Below are positions 54,316 to 62,616 of a stretch of 64,000 nt of DNA, piece after piece; positions within the stretch are counted from its first letter, which is position 1; the number at the start of each line of letters is the position of its first letter. The notes below the pieces were generated by a model. It saw nothing but the letters and a program-made list of their open reading frames with translations, was not told the DNA's origin and did no database searches. The position numbers and the translations under genes were made by a program. Source of the DNA: Candidatus Saccharimonadota bacterium (GTDB lineage Bacteria; Patescibacteriota; Saccharimonadia; Saccharimonadales; Saccharimonadaceae). Where the stretch lies: contig JAFWSJ010000011.1 in assembly GCA_017524405.1 (NCBI GenBank), positions 102,862-166,861 on the forward strand, read 5' to 3'.

Positions 54316-55119
54316 ATGTATCTCTGTATCGACATTGGCGGCACCAAAACCCTCGTTGCCCTCGTAAATGCGCGAGGCAAAATCCTGCATTCCGTCAAGT
54401 TTGAGACCCCTGTCGATCAGAAGAAATTCTACGAGCTCCTCCTCGAGCAAATCCGCATCAATTTCGTCATGACCGAGGTTATCGCCTTCGGCGTCGCAAT
54501 GCCGGGCATCGTAAAAGACAACCGCGCCGTCTGGCTCGGCAATCTCCCCTGGAAGTCTTTCGATATCGCCCACAAGCTCGAAAAAGATTTCAAGCTCCCC
54601 GCTTTCGTCGAGAACGACGCCAACCTTGCCGCTCTTGCCGAAACCCGTCGCGTCTACCACAAGAACGTCTACTACACCTTTAGCACCGGTATCGGTGGCG
54701 GTGTCACTCTTGGCGGCAAACTATCGAACAAGTACCGCGACTTCGAGCCAGGCCACGAGAAATACCTCTATCACGGCAAGAAATACGAATGGGAAGACCT
54801 CGCCGCCGCCAGCGCCGTCCGCGCCCGCTACGGCAAGCTCATCAAAGAAATCGCCGACCGCGCCTCTTGGGATGACATTATCGAGCGCATGCTCCTCGGC
54901 CTTATTCCGCAAACCATTCAGCTCAAGCCAGATTGCGTCATCTTTGGCGGCCCTCTCGGCCTCGCCCTACCGCGCTACCGCCGCTCTCTCGGCAAACGCC
55001 TTGCCCACGAACTCCCGAAAAACGTCCGCATGCCACGCCTCCTCAAGGCCCGCCACGGCTCCTTCTCTGTAATCAAAGGCTGCTACCTCTATGCAAAAGC
55101 TAATCTCAAAACTGACTAA
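54316..55119 (+). CDS. ROK-family protein (sugar kinase-like) without zinc motif
   Basis: The start is taken at 54316, because TATAAT ends 6 nt before it and the protein then opens MYLCIDIGGTKTLVAL; the earlier in-frame Met would lie inside the -10. Sugar kinase motifs: DIGGTKT, GVAMPGIV, ENDANLAALAE and STGIGGGVTLGGKL. The ROK Cys-rich zinc site (CxCGxxGC) is absent; EPGHEKYLYHGKKYEWED stands there. Probably phosphorylates a hexose or amino sugar. 267 aa; overlaps the next gene by 29 nt. Confidence 0.88.
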   Translation: MYLCIDIGGTKTLVALVNARGKILHSVKFETPVDQKKFYELLLEQIRINFVMTEVIAFGVAMPGIVKDNRAVWLGNLPWKSFDIAHKLEKDFKLPAFVENDANLAALAETRRVYHKNVYYTFSTGIGGGVTLGGKLSNKYRDFEPGHEKYLYHGKKYEWEDLAAASAVRARYGKLIKEIADRASWDDIIERMLLGLIPQTIQLKPDCVIFGGPLGLALPRYRRSLGKRLAHELPKNVRMPRLLKARHGSFSVIKGCYLYAKANLKTD

Positions 55120-55522
55120 AGATTTTCCCGAATTACAGATCGAGGCTGGCGAGCGCTTCCAGTTTACCCCGCCCGCTACGCTTTTTTATGCTAGTAAAAC
55201 AGATTATTCCGACGCCGAAGCTAAGCTTCTCCTTCTCCACGAGCTCGGCCACTACCTCCTTGGCGAAACAGATTACCATACGGACATCGAACTCCTCGAA
55301 ATCGAGGCAAAAGCCTGGGCTGAGGCTGAAAAACTTTGCGCCAAATATGAGGTCGAATACGACGAAGACTTCGCCGAAGATCGCCTCGACAGCTACCGCG
55401 ACTATCTCCACCACGCTTCTCTCTGCAAGGTCTGCCAGCTATCTGGCTACCAGGACGAGCGCGGCCGCTATCACTGCCCGCTCTGTGGTGCCACCTGGCG
55501 AAGCGGCTCCCTTCCCGAGTAG
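55091..55522 (+). CDS. ImmA/IrrE-type metallopeptidase with C-terminal zinc ribbon (143 aa)
   Basis: HEXXH in LLLHELGHYLLGE (about 50) with a downstream Glu (LLEIEAKAWAEAEK), as in ImmA/IrrE peptidases (M78), plus a C-terminal four-Cys ribbon (CKVCQ and CPLCGATW). Such enzymes usually cut a repressor and are paired with it; here the partner would be the overlapping ROK gene, or an unlinked repressor. The ribbon may bind nucleic acid. Starts inside the end of the ROK gene. Confidence 0.82.
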   Translation: MQKLISKLTKDFPELQIEAGERFQFTPPATLFYASKTDYSDAEAKLLLLHELGHYLLGETDYHTDIELLEIEAKAWAEAEKLCAKYEVEYDEDFAEDRLDSYRDYLHHASLCKVCQLSGYQDERGRYHCPLCGATWRSGSLPE

Positions 55523-55537
55523 CCCTAATTAATGAAC

Positions 55538-55577
55538 AAAAAATACCTCAGGCGCATGTCCTGAGATATTTTTTTAT
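55538..55577. terminator. Bidirectional terminator between the peptidase and KGG genes
   Basis: ATACCTCAGG/CCTGAGATAT stem with A-run and T-run on either side. Confidence 0.85.
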
Positions 55578-55586
55578 TAGTCAATT

Positions 55587-55790
55587 CTAGGCATTCTTTT
55601 TTGCTTTGCCGCGCTTCGAGATGCGGCCACCCTTTGCGCCTGCAATCTTCGCAAGCTCTGGGTTAGCAGCAAAACCGCCAGTGTGACCATTTTTACCACC
55701 TTTACGGCCGATTTCTGCGTAGAAATCCTTACCGTACTTGGTTTTGTTAGTAGAGGCGGCCTTCACGCCACCAGCCTTAGTTCCAGCCAT
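55587..55790 (-). CDS. KGG-repeat small basic protein (67 aa)
   Basis: The ATG at 55790 follows ATGGAGAC. The sequence IGRKGGKNGHTGGFAANPELAKIAGAKGGRISKRGK has two K-G-G motifs of the GsiB/YciG stress-induced type, which in such proteins are disordered and highly charged. Common in CPR. The leader of about 100 nt holds two hairpins, CACCT/AGGTG and ATCGCCAC/GTGGCGAT, and follows a TTGACA-17-TAAAAT promoter. Probably a nucleic-acid-associated or desiccation-type protein. Confidence 0.85.
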   Translation of the reverse strand: MAGTKAGGVKAASTNKTKYGKDFYAEIGRKGGKNGHTGGFAANPELAKIAGAKGGRISKRGKAKKNA

Positions 55791-55802
55791 CGCTGTCTCC
55801 AT

Positions 55803-56090
55803 TTCTGCCCACCAAATTCAAATAATATCGCCACCCTTTGACGCGTGGCGATGCTGAAAAGCAATCACCTTTCGCAGGTGCTTATGCCTATTTTAGCATA
55901 ATGCTTTCGTTTTGTCAATACGCTTTTGTATAAAAATATGTCATAATAACCGAACACTAGAGTAGCCAGGCCATCTCCACCCCTGTTATGCAAGCAATAT
56001 CGCTTTCCTGCACATTAGCCGAAAAAGACACAAAAATACCCGTTTCAAACTCGAAACGGGCCTCCTAGCGCCTCTCAGCGCGCCCACCCC
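55803..56090. other. Intergenic region: KGG leader, promoter and spacer
   Basis: TTGACA (55913-55918), 17-bp spacer, TAAAAT (55890-55895) on the minus strand, then the structured KGG leader. The remaining 120 bp hold no gene; one copy of CCACCCCTGTT is at 55977. Confidence 0.7.
56031..56060 (-). terminator. Terminator after 56091-56756
   Basis: CCCGTTTC/GAAACGGG stem followed by TATTTTTG on the minus strand. Confidence 0.82.
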
Positions 56091-56756
56091 TTATTCTTTC
56101 GGCAATTCACCGAGAATTTTCACTTCCGACATCGGAATTGGCTCAAAAAACGCCGACGAGTGCATATGCAACGCGTCAGGATCGGTATTCATGTTCGCAC
56201 CCGGCTTCTCGACCGGCACGAAACGATCTGCTCGAGCCGGTGTTTCGAGCAGCACGTCGCCATACCGACTCGTCGAAGCGCCCAAATACCAGTCGACCGT
56301 ATCAATTTTCCCGCCACGCGCTATTCCCACGTTCTGAGGGTCTCTGCCAACGTAACCAAGCTTCTTGTACTCTTCAAGTCCCTCGCGGCTCACCTTTCGA
56401 TAACAACAATCCTTTTTCAGCTCATAACCGCCCCATTCATGGATCGTCTGGTCACGACCTGCCGCCATCTTCTCCATAATCGTCAACCCAACCGGCGAAG
56501 ATGCCTTTTCGTCTAACATCTTCTTTTTCTCATATTGCGAGCGATTTTCCTCGTCAACGGGAGCACGCCCCTTCTCGTAGAGACCAGTTTCCGGATTAAC
56601 GCCGCGCCTGTCGGCATTATTCTTCTCTGCCTCCCAAATTCCCCTAAGTTTTTCGAGATCAAGGCCGGAACCCTCCGGGTCGAATTCTACATCCTCAAGT
56701 ATCTTCCAGGGGTTCGACGCCTGCGCGCCATCCCTACTTTCAAGCATTTCGTTCAT
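56091..56756 (-). CDS. Uncharacterised protein with WYLGAS and HMHSS motifs (221 aa)
   Basis: From the ATG at 56756, 6 nt after TATCAT (no ribosome binding site), the protein is soluble. A charged helical N-terminal half is followed by a compact core: CCYRKVSREGLEEYKKLGYV, VDWYLGASTSRYGDVLLETPA and ALHMHSSAFFEPIPMSEVKILGELP. The order Tyr-Arg, Ser-Thr-Ser, then a late acidic strand loosely recalls an ADP-ribosyltransferase core, but the Q/E-x-E element is unclear. It is downstream of the 56847 gene, with a separate promoter. Function unknown. Confidence 0.65.
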   Translation of the reverse strand: MNEMLESRDGAQASNPWKILEDVEFDPEGSGLDLEKLRGIWEAEKNNADRRGVNPETGLYEKGRAPVDEENRSQYEKKKMLDEKASSPVGLTIMEKMAAGRDQTIHEWGGYELKKDCCYRKVSREGLEEYKKLGYVGRDPQNVGIARGGKIDTVDWYLGASTSRYGDVLLETPARADRFVPVEKPGANMNTDPDALHMHSSAFFEPIPMSEVKILGELPKE

Positions 56757-56846
56757 ATCTCTATGATAACAAAAACATAAAAAATGGTGGAGCGGCAAAG
56801 ACCGAAGCCTTCGCGCGCCCCACGTGCTAGTTATGATAACAAACAA

Positions 56847-57830
56847 CTATCTATTGCGCAAGTAATGCTGGATCCACTCCGGAGGATTCTTTGGGCCCTC
56901 TCCCGCCTCTTCCTTCAATCCCAAGAAGCCGAGTAGCTTGTCGTACGCTGCCATATTATCTACGTTGTCCTGCTTGGCGGTCTCCGTGTCTGCGGACTCT
57001 TTTACTGGGAACAAAGACGCCTGAATATCTTCTAGGCTCTCGCCATGACTATGGCGGAATATACCTTCAGCGATGGCCTCAAATTCATCAGCATTGGCGT
57101 CCTCTACCGCATATTCCTTTAGCCCCGACCTCTGCTCTTGCGGGACAAACAAGACAGCCGCCACGACCGTCGCCTTAGTTAGCTCCTTGCGCAAGGCATC
57201 GTGTAGCTCCCTTGTTGCCTTCCATGCGTCTGCCGGAAAATCCTTATGACTAAACACCTCTGAGACCACGCCCCACGACCCCTTTAGTTCATCCTCTGCT
57301 TCCAATAACCTATTTCTGCGATTAAGCGCCTGCTCAGCCGGTCCGAAATAACCGACCACGGCCTCATAGGTACTCTGCGCAGCATAGTATTCTCCCGTAC
57401 CACGTTGACTCCTCTCTGGGTTTTTACTAAACTCGTGCTTCCTATAGTCCTCGAGGCTTTCGCCGCCTAGAACCCGATTGATGCCCTCAGCAACGGAATG
57501 AACATCCTCGAGCGATAATACTTGCCCATACGCATGTCCATTCAGTGACGGAATATAATCAATAAATTTGTTTTTCTGATCTTCTGGCAATATCCCCGGC
57601 GATGCCTCGACGACCGTCGCCGCCTCACCTCGCAGCTTCCCTATATATTCCGGATCACTAATAAAAACGTCCTCATCAAAACCGTACTGACCGCTCTCGA
57701 ATAACTCGACTGCTTCGTCTATTTCCGCAATCTTCTTCCTTTTCTCAGCCTCAGCATCGTGCATCTCAAGTTCAGACAATCCTTCCCAAGAGTCGCTAGC
57801 ACTGGCGTTAAGCCCCTCTCCGTTTTTCAT
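56847..57830 (-). CDS. Uncharacterised acidic helical protein with internal duplication (327 aa)
   Basis: All-alpha and soluble. Two related units of about 130 residues: in the first, RGEAATVVEASPGILPEDQKNKF then SVAEGINRVLGGESLEDY; in the second, LTKATVVAAVLFVPQEQRSGL then AIAEGIFRHSHGESLEDI. The duplication points to a structural or binding role rather than an enzyme. GGAGGA lies before the ATG; the -10 TATATT with an extended TGC is about 24 nt up. No family recognised. Confidence 0.7.
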   Translation of the reverse strand: MKNGEGLNASASDSWEGLSELEMHDAEAEKRKKIAEIDEAVELFESGQYGFDEDVFISDPEYIGKLRGEAATVVEASPGILPEDQKNKFIDYIPSLNGHAYGQVLSLEDVHSVAEGINRVLGGESLEDYRKHEFSKNPERSQRGTGEYYAAQSTYEAVVGYFGPAEQALNRRNRLLEAEDELKGSWGVVSEVFSHKDFPADAWKATRELHDALRKELTKATVVAAVLFVPQEQRSGLKEYAVEDANADEFEAIAEGIFRHSHGESLEDIQASLFPVKESADTETAKQDNVDNMAAYDKLLGFLGLKEEAGEGPKNPPEWIQHYLRNR

Positions 57831-57868
57831 TTTCCTCCTATATCGCTAATGTTAATATAGCACAAGCA

Positions 57869-57893
57869 ACAAAAAACCGCCATTCGGGCGGGC
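57869..57893 (-). terminator. Terminator after tRNA-Ile
   Basis: CCGCC/GGCGG stem and T-run on the minus strand, 15 nt past the tRNA. Confidence 0.75.
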
Positions 57894-57905
57894 TTTAACA
57901 AAACC

Positions 57906-57982
57906 TGGTGGGGATATGTGGACTTGAACCACAGACCTCGTCATTATCAGTGACGCGCTCTAACCAGCTGAGCTATATCCCC
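57906..57982 (-). tRNA. tRNA-Ile (anticodon GAT), CCA encoded
   Basis: Acceptor stem GGGGATA/TATCCCC, D-arm GCTCAGCTGGTTAGAGC, anticodon stem CGTCA/TGACG with loop CTGATAA (anticodon GAT, reads AUC/AUU), T-arm with GGTTCAAGTCC, discriminator A, and CCA in the gene (57906-57908). Its AUC-reading anticodon and A discriminator match the ileS T-box at 36 kb. Single transcript with its own terminator. Confidence 0.95.
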
Positions 57983-58034
57983 TTACCAGAATTATTCTAC
58001 TCTATTTTCGCGGTCGGCGCAAGTATAAGTTTTA

Positions 58035-60038
58035 TTAGAACTCGCCGTCGCCGTCGCCGTCATACCACGAAGGACGAGCGGTTGCAAAAGGAATACCATA
58101 GAACATAGCATACATCGATGCATCGTCCGCAATGTGACCGCTCCAACTCTCTAGTGGCGCGAAAGTCGCAATATTAACTACGCCCATGAACATATCATTG
58201 AAATACTTCACATTCGAGACATCCCAGCTTACATAGCCGTTGCGCTGCGTCCTCTGGAGTGGGCTAAGGTCCGTCAAGACTCTATTGCTTCTAAACATCG
58301 TATTCATGTCCGTGACTTTCGAGGTATTCCAGTATGCAAGCGGCGAAATATCCGACAAAGTCATCCATTTATCGTCGCTGCCAGTCCAACCAGTAAACAT
58401 ACTGCTCATATTCTCGACATTCGAAACATCCCAGCTAGCGAGCGCAGAGATATCCGTCAAGAGATAAGATGCCGCAAACATGCCTGACATGTCTTTCACA
58501 TTCGACACATCCCATTTCGTTTTTCCAGAGCCAACATACACCGTGCTTGCGAAATCCGCACTCACCATCGCCGTATCATAGAACATCCCAGACATGTCTT
58601 CCACCTTTGAAGTGTCCAAGTTGCCAAACGGATCAAAATCGCTGAGCGATTCGTCACCCCTAAACATATCCCTCATACTCACGACATTCGGCGTATCAAA
58701 GCTATTAGCGCCAACAACCACGTCAGTCAAAGACGTCATGCCGGAAAACATCCCAGTCATATCCGTTGCATTTGACGTATAAAACACGGCTGCCGTGAGT
58801 GACTCCGCCGAGCTCATGTCGGCGAACATATATGACATATCCTCTACATTTGAGGTGTCAAAATTCGGAGGTAGATTTATGGTGTTTACTACAGAGCTCA
58901 TGCCGGCAAACATTCTGCCCATAGATTCGACCTTCAAAGTATTCATCTGCATAAGCACTGACGTCGGGAACGAGCGCATTGAACTCATCCCCTCAAACAT
59001 CGAGCTCATATCAGTCACGTTCGAAGTATTAAAGTTCGACGAAACGGTCAAGCTGCTCAGCGAGCTCATACCGGAGAACATGCTGATCATATTTTCCACA
59101 TTCGAAGTGTCCATACTCGACGGAAGCTCAAGGCGTATAAGCGATGACATATCGGCGAACATATATGACATGTCCTCCACGTTTGAGGTATCGAAATCCT
59201 CTGGTATAGTAAGGCGCCCGAGAGAACTCACTCCTTCGAACATCCCACTCGTAGTAACTGCATTCGTCATTTTTAGACCATTATTCGGGAGCGTAAGAGA
59301 TGTGAGTCCGCTCATGCCGGCAAACATATATGAGCTATCTTTCGGAACCCAGATGTTTTCCGTCGTCTTATGGATATATATATTGTTTTCGCCGTCATTA
59401 TACGCATAGATAGGAATTACGCCATCCGACAATAATGTTTTGTTCGACGTCTCCGGATTAATAGTATTCGGGAGCGCATCGACGAAGGAAATACTCTTTA
59501 TGTTCGTATCTTCATCGATCGCATACTCAGCCGTCGTGCCAGCTAGGGCCTTTAGGGCGAGATTTACTTCGCGGCCCCGTTTTAGTACCGCGTCAGTCGC
59601 GGTAGCACTACTCGTGAAGCCGCCGCCCACAGCAAAGTATCCCGTCGCATCTAAGTCTACCCATATCTCCATAATGCCATTTGAAGTATTCGACGGGTTC
59701 CAAGCCATAGCTCCCGCTCCTGCCGGAGGAGTCACAGTAAAATGATAGCCGCCAGACGGAAGATTGATCGTCTTACATTGTTGCTCCTCAAAATCAGAAA
59801 AATACATCTGGGCAGAATAGTCCATATCGACGCCGCCAACCGTTACTACGTCAACCGAGATAGGCGCGCCGTAATACGACGTCCCAGTCTCAATACAAAC
59901 ACTCATGACACGACCGCCGCCAATCGTTGCCGCAGATATCGGCGCCCAACCTTGAGGTGTAGCAAAACAATCGCCACCGATTAGTGCCGCGAGTCCAACG
60001 CTTGCAAATGCTGCGCCAAAAATGAATTTGTTTTTCAT
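58035..60038 (-). CDS. BspA-like surface protein with DUF285 repeats (667 aa)
   Basis: Signal peptide about 1-26 (ending CFA). An N-terminal beta domain (30-170), then from about 190 to 650 BspA-type repeats (NTSNVTDMSSMF-like units: FDTSNVEDMSYMFADMSSL), about twenty by eye, ending SWYDGDGDGEF. No B-repeat or C-terminal anchor, unlike the related 22292 protein. Its promoter and leader (60050-60130) are nearly the same as those of the 22292 gene. Adhesin role inferred from family; likely redundant or alternate to the other BspA-like protein. Confidence 0.9.
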   Translation of the reverse strand: MKNKFIFGAAFASVGLAALIGGDCFATPQGWAPISAATIGGGRVMSVCIETGTSYYGAPISVDVVTVGGVDMDYSAQMYFSDFEEQQCKTINLPSGGYHFTVTPPAGAGAMAWNPSNTSNGIMEIWVDLDATGYFAVGGGFTSSATATDAVLKRGREVNLALKALAGTTAEYAIDEDTNIKSISFVDALPNTINPETSNKTLLSDGVIPIYAYNDGENNIYIHKTTENIWVPKDSSYMFAGMSGLTSLTLPNNGLKMTNAVTTSGMFEGVSSLGRLTIPEDFDTSNVEDMSYMFADMSSLIRLELPSSMDTSNVENMISMFSGMSSLSSLTVSSNFNTSNVTDMSSMFEGMSSMRSFPTSVLMQMNTLKVESMGRMFAGMSSVVNTINLPPNFDTSNVEDMSYMFADMSSAESLTAAVFYTSNATDMTGMFSGMTSLTDVVVGANSFDTPNVVSMRDMFRGDESLSDFDPFGNLDTSKVEDMSGMFYDTAMVSADFASTVYVGSGKTKWDVSNVKDMSGMFAASYLLTDISALASWDVSNVENMSSMFTGWTGSDDKWMTLSDISPLAYWNTSKVTDMNTMFRSNRVLTDLSPLQRTQRNGYVSWDVSNVKYFNDMFMGVVNIATFAPLESWSGHIADDASMYAMFYGIPFATARPSWYDGDGDGEF

Positions 60039-60101
60039 TCCCTACACTCTTGTTTGTATTTTTGTTTCGACTATTTTTTGTTTTGACCTAGTCTTGAACT
60101 A

Positions 60102-60130
60102 AGTATAAGCGAAATCGCTCAAAAAGTCAA
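60102..60130 (-). promoter_or_regulatory. Sigma70 promoter of BspA-like gene 58035
   Basis: TTGACT, 17-bp spacer, TATACT, with GCGATTTCGC in the spacer and a leader carrying GACTA...TAGTC, as at 24447-24475. Confidence 0.82.
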
Positions 60131-60156
60131 CCCCCTACTACCTCTATAAAAACAGG

Positions 60157-60600
60157 CTAATTCAATTCCGCGCGGAATGCGTTCGTCTCGCGAACTTCGG
60201 CCCCGTGGCTCTCATAGAACCCCTTAGCGCCTTCCTTCTTCTCGCGGCTGGACGAGGTAAACTCGAGACGGCGGCAACCATGCGCCCTACCCCAGTCTTT
60301 CACGGCGTCAAGCAATTTGCCGCCAACGCCTTTGCCGCGGCATTCGCTATCGACGACGAGATCTTCCATATAAACATTGCGATCGAGCGTCGCCATCACG
60401 ATCGAGACAATCGCCATACCGACCACCTTGCCATCATCCGTAGCAATCAAGATATCATGATAAGGCGACTCGATAAGTTCCTCAATAATCTCACGACTAA
60501 TCGCCGAACCATCATGCCTGCTAGACAGCTGCTGGCGAAGCTTCCCCATCGCCTCCGCGACCTCTGCATCGTACTCTGTTACTGCACCTACTTCAATCAT
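60157..60600 (-). CDS. GNAT family N-acetyltransferase
   Basis: 147 aa with the acetyl-CoA loop VVDSECRGKGVGGKLLDAV (about 84-102), and MEDLVV just before. Overlaps glmM by 4 nt. Acetylates an amine; with glmM next door, an amino-sugar substrate is possible but not shown. Confidence 0.9.
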   Translation of the reverse strand: MIEVGAVTEYDAEVAEAMGKLRQQLSSRHDGSAISREIIEELIESPYHDILIATDDGKVVGMAIVSIVMATLDRNVYMEDLVVDSECRGKGVGGKLLDAVKDWGRAHGCRRLEFTSSSREKKEGAKGFYESHGAEVRETNAFRAELN

Positions 60601-61943
60601 GCCCCTATCTCCTTTTTAATAATACCTGCTAAGCCTTCGCCGATTTCGTCAACCAAAGCGTCATCCTCGCCTTCGACGAGAATTCTAATCTTATTTTCCG
60701 TACCCGAATAGCGCACAAATACGCGGCCCTTGCCCGCAAAACGCTCTCCCGCCTCACGGACAGCCTCGCTGTAACCCGGAATCTCCTCAACCGGCTTCTT
60801 CTCCTTCACGAAGAGCCCCCACTGGCGAGACGGCAAATTCTCATAGTCTGCCCAGAGGTCAGCAAGCCTCTTGCCGCTCTCCTGGACAATACGCATGATC
60901 ATCAGTGCCATGAAGGTGCCATCCGAGCCCCTAAGCCACGGCAGATATATAATATGCCCTGCCAACTCGCCACCAAGGATACCTCCAAGCTCACGACACT
61001 TCTGTGCCACTGCACGGTCGCCGTTGACAACCTTCGCCACATGGATCCCCTCGTCTTCAAGGTAATTAATCGTCGCAAGGTTGCTATATTCGGTCAGCAC
61101 CACCGTGTCTTCTGGCAATTTACCGAGCGATTTCAAGTACTCGGCAATCAAAATCACAATTCTGTCGCCATCCCAAATACGCCCCTCTTCATCTGCGAGC
61201 ACGATTCTATCGGCGTCGCCATCTAACGCCACCCCAATAAGACCCTGTTCGCGCGTCTCTTCGGCCAATTTCTCGGGATAAAGCGCGCCATAGCCCTCAT
61301 TGATATTCTTGCCAGTCGGCTCTGGGTCGATCTGCTCGACATCTAGCTCGAACTCCTCGAATACCTTCTTCGAAAACACGTGTCCTGCGCCGCTAGCAGC
61401 GTCTAGGACAATCTTTTGGCCATCAAAGCCCTTATCGCCTATCTTTTCGGCTACAAGCTGCTCATAAAACTTTAGAGACGACTCTCTAAGCTCTGGCACA
61501 AAACGCACCTCATCTGGCGCATCCTCGTCGTCGACCACCTTATCGGCAAAGTAAGCTTCCTCGATCGCGAGCTCCTGCTCATCTGTAATCTTGTCGCCAT
61601 CGGCGCCAAATACCTTAATACCATTATCCGTTGCCGGGTTATGCGACGCCGTTAGCATCACGCCCGCATCATATTCGCCAGAATTCTGGATAATCGCCTG
61701 AACGGCCGGCGTCGGCAGCACGCCAAAGTTCTCGACCGTAGCGCCTTCTGCTTCCAAACCTTCCTGCAAATAGTCCGCCATCCACATGCCACTTTCGCGC
61801 GTGTCGCGGCCCATTAAGACTTTTTGGGCGTATGCTTTTTTGGCAATTTGACGGCCCAAATTTGCTAATATTTTTGGTCTGAGTGGCGCCTCACCGACAC
61901 GTCCACGAATGCCATCAGTCGAGCCAAAAATACGTTTTTCCAT
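60597..61943 (-). CDS. glmM: Phosphoglucosamine mutase
   Basis: 448 aa. FGSTDGIRGR start, active-site Ser in MLTASHNPATDNGIKVFG (about 100), metal loop DGDADR (about 241), sugar loop GGELAGHI and phosphate-binding RYSGTENKIRI. Converts glucosamine-6-P to glucosamine-1-P for peptidoglycan precursors; a phosphomannomutase reading is possible, but the TASHNP and GEx(S/A)GH pattern fits GlmM. TAAAAT is 6 nt before the ATG, no ribosome binding site; leaderless candidate. Confidence 0.9.
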   Translation of the reverse strand: MEKRIFGSTDGIRGRVGEAPLRPKILANLGRQIAKKAYAQKVLMGRDTRESGMWMADYLQEGLEAEGATVENFGVLPTPAVQAIIQNSGEYDAGVMLTASHNPATDNGIKVFGADGDKITDEQELAIEEAYFADKVVDDEDAPDEVRFVPELRESSLKFYEQLVAEKIGDKGFDGQKIVLDAASGAGHVFSKKVFEEFELDVEQIDPEPTGKNINEGYGALYPEKLAEETREQGLIGVALDGDADRIVLADEEGRIWDGDRIVILIAEYLKSLGKLPEDTVVLTEYSNLATINYLEDEGIHVAKVVNGDRAVAQKCRELGGILGGELAGHIIYLPWLRGSDGTFMALMIMRIVQESGKRLADLWADYENLPSRQWGLFVKEKKPVEEIPGYSEAVREAGERFAGKGRVFVRYSGTENKIRILVEGEDDALVDEIGEGLAGIIKKEIGA

Positions 61944-62214
61944 ACATCCATTTTATATTATTTTGGCCGCCAAGTCATTAGCCGCGAAGGCCCAAAATCG
62001 GCCATTTCGGCCTGCCAAATCCGTCCAAATTTAGCCCACATTTTTATGCAAATTTTTGGCCGATTTGCGCCAAATTTTCGTGTTCATTTGGGCCATTTTT
62101 GAGCCATTTTTTGCCTCGAATTTTGCCCGACTTTTTTGAGACTTTTTTTGGACTTTTTGAGTTTTCCACATTTTCACCCCTGTTAATTTTGTATAAAAAT
62201 CTTATACAATACTA

Positions 62215-62243
62215 TTGACAATCCACTAGATTCCGCTTATACT
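62215..62243 (+). promoter_or_regulatory. Sigma70 promoter of the small RNA
   Basis: TTGACA (62215-62220), 17-bp spacer, TATACT (62238-62243), the best promoter match in this region; predicted start near 62250. Confidence 0.8.
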
Positions 62244-62249
62244 AAAAAT

Positions 62250-62408
62250 AGCTTTTGTGTTTATTCGCAGAACATAAAAGCCGCACTATTCTCAAAAACA
62301 AAAACTTATAAAAACACAAAAAACACAAACACCTTTTATAAGCTCCGGTTCTAGCGTGACAAAATTCGTGTTTCAATGGTCACGGTGCACTGAATTCGGA
62401 GCTTTTTT
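62250..62408 (+). ncRNA. Candidate small RNA of about 160 nt
   Basis: Sits between a strong promoter and a strong terminator, with no ORF of note. Three stem-loops: AATAG/CTATT with CTTTT/AAAAG inside; CTTATAAAA/TTTTATAAG (9 pairs) around a 20-nt G-free, U-free loop (62314-62333); and a terminator with AAGCTCCG/CGGAGCTT outside and CGTGAC/GTCACG inside. The last arm of stem 2 shares three bases with the first arm of the terminator. The A/C-rich open loop is a likely pairing site. Not a known RNA that I recognise. Confidence 0.68.
62340..62408 (+). terminator. Terminator of the small RNA
   Basis: AAGCTCCG/CGGAGCTT with inner CGTGAC/GTCACG and a six-T run. Confidence 0.85.
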
Positions 62409-62592
62409 GATGGCCTTCAATTCCCGGCCAATTTTGGCCACAATTCGTTCCCGCGCACTGCCAAATTTTTACCAACGCCCTGCCCGCATTTTTCCGCGCG
62501 CCATGCCAACGTTCGACACGCATCGCGCCAACACCACATTCAAATTTCAACACGAAGCGCCGCACATTCCGGCCCGCCACGACGCACATTTT

Positions 62593-62616
62593 CCGGCCAA
62601 TCCCGGCCGGCTTTTT
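62593..62616 (+). terminator. Terminator-like hairpin in the non-coding region
   Basis: CCGGCC/GGCCGG with a 6-nt loop followed by CTTTTTG. No gene upstream explains it. Confidence 0.55.

Noticed and set aside
62164..62172. TTTTCCACA as a DnaA box and the region as oriC
   Set aside because: Only one box-like word is present, with no dnaA or other origin genes nearby.
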